From: an uncultured Bacteroidales bacterium
GTDB taxonomy: Bacteria > Bacteroidota > Bacteroidia > Bacteroidales > Bacteroidaceae
Direction: 5' to 3'
Length of the DNA: 40,129 bases
Assembly (NCBI GenBank): GCA_902778265.1
Contig: CACYXI010000050.1
Coordinates: forward strand, 1-40,129
Below, one piece after another: positions 31,299 through 37,773 of the stretch. Positions within the stretch are counted from its first letter, which is position 1. Each line of letters starts with the position of its first letter. The translations under genes were made by a program, and so were the position numbers. Below the pieces are notes generated by a model that saw only the letters and a list, made by a program, of their open reading frames with translations, did not search any database and had not been told where the DNA came from.

Positions 31299-32414
31299 CT
31301 ACTTTTGTCTATGAATAAACACAGCCATCTTCATTGTGAGGTCGAAGAACTGAATCTTTGGGTTGGCATTCTGCCCGATGTCTCGTATTACCCTTTGGAA
31401 GAGCTCGTACATACCTATTATATTATTCTCATTGATGAAAGGAGAGAATTTCTGGGCAAAACCTTCCTCTTCCTCTGTCATGTAGGTGAGGGCAGACTGA
31501 TGGAAGTTATACATGAAGTACTCGCGGGTGAGTCTCTGGAATGCCTCCAGCATACGTATCTGCTTCTCGCGTCCTAATGCTGCACATTGCTCTGCCCATT
31601 TCTTCAGGTCGCTAACCTTACGTGCGTAGGCTAATCGCATAAGCATGACGTACATATCGAAGAACAGGGCTTCCTCGTTGCCCGGCTCAAGGAATGTGAC
31701 AGCCTTTAGCCAGTTGCCACCTGCTATGCGTGCCGTCCTCGTGGCATCTTCCTCGCTAAGTCCGCGTCTGTTCATCAGGGCATCTATCATATCGACCTGT
31801 GCTATTGGCTTGACATCAAAGCGCTGTACACGACTTCTGATTGTCTCTAACAACAACTCTGGATGAACGCTTACCATGATGAAGTGGCTGTCTGCTGGCG
31901 GTTCCTCTATGAGTTTCAGCATCTTGTTGGCGCACTCTATGTTCATCTTCTCTGGAAGCCAGATGATTGCAATCTTCTTGCCACCCTGATTTGACTTGAT
32001 AGAGAATATCTGCATGAGGCGGTCGCTCTCAGCCACAGGAATGGCACTCTGCTGATTTTCCACCTTTATATTATGTAGCCAGGTGGGGAGGTCGAAGTAT
32101 GCCCCGTCGGTTCTCAGCATATCAAGCCATTCCGCCATATAGTCGTCGGAATCAAATTTCTTGTCGCTTGACGCGCCTTTGGGGCGGATGATAGGGAAGG
32201 TGAAGTGCAGGTCTGGGTGCTGAAAATTGTTGAGCATGTGCCAAGCCTGTTCGGTAGTGCCGAGCAAATGACTTGCCAACGCGATAGCAATAGCCATCTT
32301 GCCTGCGCCCTGTGGACCGCAAAGCATGATAGCGTGTGGCAGATGGTTGTTATCTGCCAGATAGCGAAGGCGATCAGCCATTTCGCGCTGTCCTATGATA
32401 TCATCGAATGTCAA
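31299..32414 (-). CDS. holB: DNA polymerase III delta' subunit
   Basis: About 371 residues from a TTG start at 32412-32414 (TFDDIIGQREMADRL). The clamp-loader delta' pattern is clear: DIIGQ start, Walker A-like GPQGAGKMAIAIALASHLLG, then AIIWLPEKMNIECANKMLKLIEEP, SHFIMVSVHPELLLETIRSR and a C-terminal helical collar region. It belongs to the clamp-loader complex that places the sliding clamp at replication primers. The frame continues 31 codons upstream to a GTG at 32507, but that part (ARLKLRRSVTPCTPYY) is encoded by the intercistronic repeat and does not belong to the family. No ATG lies near the DIIGQ motif, so the native start is TTG or the original ATG has been lost. Confidence 0.88.
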   Translation of the reverse strand: MTFDDIIGQREMADRLRYLADNNHLPHAIMLCGPQGAGKMAIAIALASHLLGTTEQAWHMLNNFQHPDLHFTFPIIRPKGASSDKKFDSDDYMAEWLDMLRTDGAYFDLPTWLHNIKVENQQSAIPVAESDRLMQIFSIKSNQGGKKIAIIWLPEKMNIECANKMLKLIEEPPADSHFIMVSVHPELLLETIRSRVQRFDVKPIAQVDMIDALMNRRGLSEEDATRTARIAGGNWLKAVTFLEPGNEEALFFDMYVMLMRLAYARKVSDLKKWAEQCAALGREKQIRMLEAFQRLTREYFMYNFHQSALTYMTEEEEGFAQKFSPFINENNIIGMYELFQRVIRDIGQNANPKIQFFDLTMKMAVFIHRQK

Positions 32415-32579
32415 GTCTCTTTTTTTATTTAAGGAGTAATAAGGCGTGCAAGGAGTTACGCTTCTGCGAAGCTTAAGGCGTGCAAGACGATTGTCTATGT
32501 TGTTCACAAGGATAAAGACTATCGTCTTGTACTCCTTGAACTCCTTGTACTACTTTTACTCCTTAATAATTTTCAATTT
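32415..32579. repeat. Intercistronic inverted repeat (GGAGTAATAAGG / CTCCTTGTACTCC)
   Basis: AAGGAGTAATAAGGCGTGCA on one side and CTCCTTGTACTACTTTTACT on the other, with AAGGCGTGCAAG repeated (32443 and 32472) and GCTTCTGCGAAGC in between. It separates thiL and holB and runs into the 5' end of holB. Confidence 0.65.
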
Positions 32580-33650
32580 TCAATTTGCACAATGGTTCCA
32601 CCCCTGTGCCTTCAGTTCAAACTCCTGACCATCACGAGTAACGAGCTGATAGCCAAGTTCAGGCTTGGTGATATGACCGATGACGCGAATGCCGTCAAGG
32701 TTCTTCACCTTCTCGTAGTCGCCTATAGAACAGGTGAACAATAGTTCGTAGTCCTCTCCGCCATTCAGAGCACATGTGGTGAGGTTCATGTTCATCTCCT
32801 CTGCCATAACTGCCGTCTGATAGTCGATAGGTATCTCCTTTTCGAACAATCTACAACCCACGTTGCTATTCTTGCAGATGTGCATTATCTCAGATGAAAG
32901 ACCGTCTGAAATATCGATCATACTTGTTGGACGAATACCTGCCTCACGCAACTGCTTTAACACATCTCCGCGAGCCTCTGGCTGAAGCTGACGCTCAAGG
33001 AGATACTCCTTGCCTGCGAACTCTGGAGCAAACTCAATGTTTGAGGTGTCTTTACCCTTCTGCTGAGCCTCCTTCAACTGCTGATAATAAACAGCTTTCT
33101 CGCGCTCAAGAACCTGCAAGCCACAATATGCAGCTCCAAGATCGCCAGAAACACAAATCAAGTCTGTGTCCTTAGCACCTGAACGGTAGATGACATCCTC
33201 CTTTGCAGCATCACCAATAACCGTGATGGAGATTGCGAGACCTGTGAGTGAAGATGTGGTGTCGCCACCAACAACATCCACGTTCCATTTGTCGCACGCC
33301 ATTCTGAGTCCGATGTAGAAGTCCTCAAGATCCTCTACGCAGAAACGCTTTGAGAGGGCTATGCTTACCACCATCTGGCGAGGGGTACCACCCATTGCGA
33401 AGATATCAGATATGTTAACCATAGCCGACTTATAGCCGAGGTGCTTCATGTCAACGTAGGTAAGGTCGAAGTGAACACCTTCCATCAGCATATCGGTTGA
33501 AACGAGTGACACGCTGTTGTTGAAGTCATTGCTGTGGTCAAATACTGCACAATCGTCACCCACACCTTTTAGCGTAGATGCGTTCTTAATCTCTATGTCT
33601 TTTGTGAGGTGGTCGATAAGACCGAACTCACCGAGGTTGTTGATTTCCAT
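32580..33650 (-). CDS. thiL: Thiamine-monophosphate kinase
   Basis: A 356-residue protein of the PurM-like ATP-dependent kinase fold. GVGDDCAVF (residues about 30-38) and STDMLMEGVHFDL form the nucleotide/metal-binding N-terminal region, SAMVNISDIFAMGGTP the conserved dimer core, VVGGDTTSS the phosphate-binding loop, and ISDGLSSEIMHI plus NGGEDYELLFT the C-terminal domain. ThiL phosphorylates thiamine monophosphate to the active cofactor thiamine pyrophosphate in the cytoplasm. Slightly longer than the enterobacterial enzyme because of an insert around residues 185-215 (EKAVYYQQLKEAQQKGKDTS). It lies between lpxK and holB, with repeat-filled junctions on both sides. In some Bacteroides a purine nucleoside phosphorylase gene sits between lpxK and thiL; none is present here. 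Confidence 0.95.
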   Translation of the reverse strand: MEINNLGEFGLIDHLTKDIEIKNASTLKGVGDDCAVFDHSNDFNNSVSLVSTDMLMEGVHFDLTYVDMKHLGYKSAMVNISDIFAMGGTPRQMVVSIALSKRFCVEDLEDFYIGLRMACDKWNVDVVGGDTTSSLTGLAISITVIGDAAKEDVIYRSGAKDTDLICVSGDLGAAYCGLQVLEREKAVYYQQLKEAQQKGKDTSNIEFAPEFAGKEYLLERQLQPEARGDVLKQLREAGIRPTSMIDISDGLSSEIMHICKNSNVGCRLFEKEIPIDYQTAVMAEEMNMNLTTCALNGGEDYELLFTCSIGDYEKVKNLDGIRVIGHITKPELGYQLVTRDGQEFELKAQGWNHCAN

Positions 33651-33658
33651 ATTCTTAA

Positions 33659-33762
33659 GTGAAAAATGAAAAATTATAAAATGAAAAATACAGATTAGAT
33701 TTGTTTGATGGTTGAAATGTAACTTGTATTTTTAATTTTTCATTGTTCATTTTTAATTTTTG
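33659..33762. repeat. AT-rich intercistronic repeat, copy 3
   Basis: AGTGAAAAATGAAAAATTAT and AAATACAGATT on one side, AACTTGTATTTTTAATTTTTC on the other; fills the lpxK-thiL junction exactly. Same family as 7977-8083 and 21775-21893. Confidence 0.75.
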
Positions 33763-33763
33763 T

Positions 33764-34978
33764 CTAAAACCTAATCTTCATCGGCGGCTTGCTTGCCTGA
33801 CTGTCATTATTATCTGGCAGTCGGATTGGCTTCTCGCGTGAATCGGTAGGATTCTTTGCCTCCTGTATCTTGCGATTTTTCTCCTTAGTGAGAGTACTGT
33901 TCTTGGAGTTCTTCTGAACGTAGCTCAGAATGACCTCGTCGAATTTCTCCTGCTGGTCGAGCATCACCTTCACCTCTACTGGCAAGGTGTAAATGCTGTT
34001 CCTTACCTCTTCTGAAAGTCCGTCGATACCTTCGAGCCTCGTGGCATCCTTTTCTGTCGTGATGATGAGGCGAGGAGTCTGCATCATTGCAAAGGTGCTG
34101 TTGATCTTCTCCACATCATCGTCGTTAAACTGATGATGGTCGCTGAATCTCAGGGATGTGATATTCTTGTTGTATGGAGAGAGGTCTTCCACCATCTGCT
34201 CTGGCGACGCTATACCCGTTACGAGAAGAACATGCTCTTCTTGCTTGATATCCTTCAGAGCACGTGTGCTGTTGTTGAAGATGCCGTGAAGGTTTCCGTA
34301 TTGCAGACAAGTGAAGTATAGTTGCTGGTATGGGAAGAGATCCATAGCCCTTGACAGAACTCGGAAGGACATCGGTTTCAGATCCTTCGGGCATTTCGTT
34401 ACTATCACGATGTCTGCCCTTGTCTTGCCTTCCTTCGATTCACGAAGACGGCCAGCCGGCAATAGTTTGTCGTAGATGATAAGGCGATGATAATCTACAA
34501 GGAGGATGTTGATACCAGGCTTGACATAGCGATGCTGATAGGCATCATCAAGGAGAATCACGTCCGTGTCCTTGGTCGGCTCATCGGTTGTAAGGCGCTC
34601 AATACCATTACATCTGTCGCGATCTACGGCGATACTCACGTCCTTGAACTTGCTGTACATCTGGTAAGGCTCATCACCAATATCGCTCATCGTGGTATGC
34701 TCATCGGCAAGTATGTAGCCCTTCGTCTTGCGTTTATATCCACGTGAGAGTACCGCCACACGATATTTATTGTGAAGCAGTCGGATAAGGTATTCCACGT
34801 GTGGTGTCTTGCCCGATCCTCCCACGGTGATATTGCCGACGGATATTACAGGCACGTCAAAGGATCGGCTCTTCAATATTCCGAAATCAAAGAGCGTGTT
34901 CCTTATGCCCACTCCCAGACCGTATAGCCATGAGAACGGGAGTAACCACTCGTTTATTTTTATAAAATCGCCTTCCAT
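33764..34978 (-). CDS. lpxK: Tetraacyldisaccharide 4'-kinase (lipid A biosynthesis)
   Basis: A 404-residue protein. An N-terminal hydrophobic region (WLLPFSWLYGLGVGIRN) suits membrane association; the Walker A motif is SVGNITVGGSGKTPHVEYLI (residues about 46-65), followed by VAVLSRGYKRKTKG, GDEPYQ and the conserved DDAYQHR segment. LpxK phosphorylates the 4' position of the tetraacyl disaccharide to make lipid IVA at the inner membrane. The C-terminal 55 residues (KNSKNSTLTKEKNRKIQEAK and following) are charged and low in complexity, beyond the usual family end. It follows sppA on the same strand across a 250-bp repeat-filled gap and is followed by thiL. Confidence 0.95.
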   Translation of the reverse strand: MEGDFIKINEWLLPFSWLYGLGVGIRNTLFDFGILKSRSFDVPVISVGNITVGGSGKTPHVEYLIRLLHNKYRVAVLSRGYKRKTKGYILADEHTTMSDIGDEPYQMYSKFKDVSIAVDRDRCNGIERLTTDEPTKDTDVILLDDAYQHRYVKPGINILLVDYHRLIIYDKLLPAGRLRESKEGKTRADIVIVTKCPKDLKPMSFRVLSRAMDLFPYQQLYFTCLQYGNLHGIFNNSTRALKDIKQEEHVLLVTGIASPEQMVEDLSPYNKNITSLRFSDHHQFNDDDVEKINSTFAMMQTPRLIITTEKDATRLEGIDGLSEEVRNSIYTLPVEVKVMLDQQEKFDEVILSYVQKNSKNSTLTKEKNRKIQEAKNPTDSREKPIRLPDNNDSQASKPPMKIRF

Positions 34979-34982
34979 TTAT

Positions 34983-35103
34983 TTAAGTGAAGAGTGAAGA
35001 ACTAAGAGTGAAGAATTTAAATTAGTATTATTGCTCATTAAGTGTCAAAAACAGTAAATACAAACTAAAATTTTTCACTTTTCACTCTTCGTTTTCATTT
35101 TCC
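34983..35103. repeat. AT-rich intercistronic repeat (AGTGAAGAGTGAAGAA / TTCACTCTTCG)
   Basis: AAGTGAAGAGTGAAGAACTA on the lpxK side and CACTTTTCACTCTTCG on the other form an imperfect hairpin in the sppA-lpxK gap. A fragment of the same kind lies at 12460-12486. Confidence 0.6.
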
Positions 35104-35139
35104 AGTTATTATTCTCTTGATTAGAAAATTGTAACCACT

Positions 35140-35231
35140 CCCCCTTGATGGGGTGAGGGGGGAGGAACCCTGACACATACTCGGAGATACTCAATCTCCG
35201 ACTTCCCTTGGGGAGGGACTGGGTGGGCCTA
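35140..35231. repeat. G/C-rich dispersed repeat, ending in CTAG at the sppA stop
   Basis: CCACTCCCCCTTGATGGGGT, CCTGACACATACTCGGAG, CAATCTCCGACTTCCCTTGG, then GGGTGGGCCTAG. The order of parts matches 9097-9171. The terminal CTAG provides the TAG stop of sppA. Confidence 0.8.
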
Positions 35232-37025
35232 GTTTATTTTGAAACTCTCCATCATCCTTGCCTGCACAGGGCTTTGCTGTCTGATGGTCTTCATGAGCAT
35301 GAATGGCTCATAGTACTCGCCAAGCACATCCCTGAACTGAGCGTCGAGATAGTTGCCGCCACCCTTCGTGCTCTGGAGAAGAGTCTCTGTCCAGTTGTCC
35401 ATAACTGGATAGGTGCCTGTGTAATAGTCATCATCCTTGATGTTGGCAAACTTACAAGCCATATCAACAGCATCCTTCAGACTGCCGAGCTGGTCAACCA
35501 ACTTAATGCCGATAGCATCCTTGCCCAACCAAACGTGACCCTTAGCAATCTTTTCCACATCCTCCACTTTCAGATGGCGGCCGTCTGCCACGCGCTTGCG
35601 GAAGAGTTCATAGCCACGATCTATATAGCTCTGAAGAAGGGTAAGCTCCTCGCCAGAGAAAGGACGTGCCTGAGTATATAATGACATTGTTGAGTTCTTG
35701 TTTGTCTTAACCTCATCATACTTGAAGCCGAGCTTCTGGGTCATGAGGTTGCTGATGTCTGGGAAAGTTCCGAAGATACCGATACTACCTGTAAGAGTTG
35801 TAGGCTCTGCCACAATCCATGTAGCGCCACAAGACATGTAGTAGCCGCCTGATGCAGCCATACCGCCCATAGATATCACTACAGGCTTCACCTTCTTCAG
35901 CTCTGTGATCTGATGCCACATCTGTTCAGAAGCATAGGCATCACCACCGCCAGAATTGATACGAATAACAACCGCCTTCACGTTGTCATCCTTTGCCAGT
36001 TCCTCAAGATCCTTGCAGACCTTGTTGCCTACGATGGTAGAGCCACCACCCATTATGTAGCCCTGAATAGGTTCCTGAACGATGCTACCCTCGCAGAAGT
36101 AGATTGCAATCTCGTTGTCGCTTGAAGACGACTCGCTCTTTGTCTGGAGCATCTGCGAAACGCTAATCTGCGAAATATCATCGTCATCATCTATTTTTAG
36201 CAGTTTCTTCACCTCGCCCTTCACCTGGTCGGTATAGAGCGTAGCATCGATGAGCTTGTTCATCTTCAGAGTCTCGCTGCTTGCCAGATCCATAACCTGA
36301 TCTGCGTATGCGTTGAGCGAATCCACGCTAACCTTACGGCTCTCGGCAATACCTTTGAGCATGTGGTTCCAGATGCCGGTAATGTATGCTGTTACCTGTT
36401 CGCGATTTGAGGCACTCATGTGATCCTCGGTATATGTTTCGGTAGCACTCTTGTACTGACCAACCTTAACCACTTGCATCTTTATGCCGAGCTTTGCAAG
36501 GAAATCGCGCATATAGCGTGGCTGTGAAGCCAAGCCATGAAGGGCAAGCATACCCTGTGGGTTTATCCATACCTTGTCGGCAACGCTACTGATGTAGTAG
36601 CTACCCTGAGAATACTGGTCTGCGTATGCCACGATGAACTTCTTTGATTTCTTAAAATCCTTCAGCGCATCGCGCAGGGCAGTTACCGTTGCAGGATCAG
36701 CTGCAATCTGTCCTGCTTCTATGTATATGCCCTTTACCGCGTCGTTCTCCTTTGCACGCTTAATAGCCTCTACGAGGTTATAGAGTCCTTGACTCTCAAC
36801 CTCGTCACCTATAAGGGTAGCCAATGGGTTTTCCTCATCGTTAGAGTGATCCACAATCTCGCCCTTGAGTTTTATTACGAGGACGGAGTTATCCTCGATT
36901 GTCTTTGTCTGACTGCCTGAAGCCACCATACCCACGATGCTCATAAGCATCAAGATGCCTGTGATGATACAGAACACGAAGATGCCAGCTACGGTTGCGA
37001 GGGTATGCTTTATAAAATCTTTCAC
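35229..37025 (-). CDS. sppA: Signal peptide peptidase SppA, 67K type
   Basis: 598 residues from a GTG start at 37025 (KDFIKHTLATVAGIFVF). The longer frame to 37076 is rejected because its first codons overlap the promoter's -7 box. One N-terminal membrane anchor (about residues 7-35) is followed by two SppA/ClpP-like domains typical of the 67K form. The catalytic Lys lies in GQYKSATE (residue 192 from the GTG) and the Ser in GGMAASGGYY (residue 392), with RINSGGGDAYASE before it and GSIGIFG after. SppA degrades leftover signal peptides in the inner membrane, active site outward. It is first in a minus-strand run (sppA, lpxK, thiL, holB, ricT, gldH). Its stop codon is contributed by a dispersed repeat. 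Confidence 0.94.
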   Translation of the reverse strand: MKDFIKHTLATVAGIFVFCIITGILMLMSIVGMVASGSQTKTIEDNSVLVIKLKGEIVDHSNDEENPLATLIGDEVESQGLYNLVEAIKRAKENDAVKGIYIEAGQIAADPATVTALRDALKDFKKSKKFIVAYADQYSQGSYYISSVADKVWINPQGMLALHGLASQPRYMRDFLAKLGIKMQVVKVGQYKSATETYTEDHMSASNREQVTAYITGIWNHMLKGIAESRKVSVDSLNAYADQVMDLASSETLKMNKLIDATLYTDQVKGEVKKLLKIDDDDDISQISVSQMLQTKSESSSSDNEIAIYFCEGSIVQEPIQGYIMGGGSTIVGNKVCKDLEELAKDDNVKAVVIRINSGGGDAYASEQMWHQITELKKVKPVVISMGGMAASGGYYMSCGATWIVAEPTTLTGSIGIFGTFPDISNLMTQKLGFKYDEVKTNKNSTMSLYTQARPFSGEELTLLQSYIDRGYELFRKRVADGRHLKVEDVEKIAKGHVWLGKDAIGIKLVDQLGSLKDAVDMACKFANIKDDDYYTGTYPVMDNWTETLLQSTKGGGNYLDAQFRDVLGEYYEPFMLMKTIRQQSPVQARMMESFKIN

Positions 37026-37073
37026 TTTGCTGTTATATTGAAAATCTCTATTATTAATAATGTAAATTGAGTG

Positions 37074-37105
37074 CAAAGATACAAAAAATATTGATAAATA
37101 CCAAA
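37074..37105 (-). promoter_or_regulatory. Promoter of sppA and the downstream run
   Basis: On the minus strand: TTTG (37102-37105), 20 bases, TATCTTTG (37074-37081). Full consensus; the leader to the GTG at 37025 is about 40 bases. Confidence 0.75.
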
Positions 37106-37236
37106 AAATATGCCAAAAATACTATGAAAACAAGAAAAAACGGATGAGCATATTTGCAAACGGTTGTTTTTCCTGATGTAGCAAATCGGTTCTGCTTTGC
37201 AAGAAAATGGGCAAATCCTCTGCTTTTAGTCATAAG

Positions 37237-37339
37237 ATACTCCATAGATACTCCATAGATTCTCCATACATACTCCATAGATACTCCATCGTTTCGATGG
37301 ACTATCGATGGACTAACGATGGAGTATCGATGGAGTATC
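37237..37339. repeat. 11-bp-period inverted array (ATACTCCATAG / TATCGATGGAG)
   Basis: Nine consecutive 11-base units and a partial one: ATACTCCATAG-type at 37237, 37248, 37259, 37270 and 37281, then the reverse-oriented TATCGATGGAG-type at 37292, 37303, 37314 and 37325, ending in TATC. The whole forms a 103-bp imperfect palindrome. It lies between the divergent promoters of sppA and the DUF2339-type gene. Confidence 0.9.
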
Positions 37340-37450
37340 TTCGGAGGAAGAGCGGAATTACAAGGGAGGAACAAGAAATCTGTAACTATGGAACTATTGA
37401 ACCAAAGTATGTGAAAAAACGTGCATTTTGATGAGTTTTGCTCTCTGATG

Positions 37451-37481
37451 TTTGGAGTATTCAAAATAATATGTATCTTTG
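37451..37481 (+). promoter_or_regulatory. Promoter of the DUF2339-type gene
   Basis: TTTG (37451-37454), 19 bases, TATCTTTG (37474-37481). It lies nearly 300 bases before the start codon, with a REP-like element in between, so the leader is unusually long. Confidence 0.7.
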
Positions 37482-37504
37482 CAACGGAATTATAATGCAA
37501 ATGA

Positions 37505-37725
37505 TTATCTGCAATCATCCGATAGCGCCCCGAAGGGGCAAAAGCTCATAGCCTAGGGCATCGCCCTAGGTAAATGGATATTGGTAATTTCGCCCTGAAA
37601 GGGGCAAAAGCATTATTATATTAGAGCTTTTGCCCTTACAGGGCGAACAAACTCGCTCACCAGACCCAGGGTGATGCCCTAGGCTAAGTGCTTTTGGGCT
37701 TTCAGCCCGTCTGTCATGCGTAATT
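37505..37725. repeat. REP-like palindromic cluster in a 5' leader
   Basis: Successive hairpins: GCGCCCCGAAGGGGC (about 37525), CCTAGGGCATCGCCCTAGG (37552-37570), CGCCCTGAAAGGGGC (about 37590), CCCTTACAGGG (about 37633), a CAGGGTGATGCCCT stem and GGGCTTTCAGCCC (about 37698). Related to palindromes in the 27743-27998 element (GCCCTGTCAGGGCG). Confidence 0.7.
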
Positions 37726-37773
37726 GCGGATAATAATTTTAATGATTTACAATAATCAGCATAATCAAATATA

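Noticed and set aside
37026-37076. Longer N-terminus for SppA
   Set aside because: Its first codons overlap the -7 box of a full promoter, so they lie upstream of the transcription start; the GTG at 37025 fits the family start.
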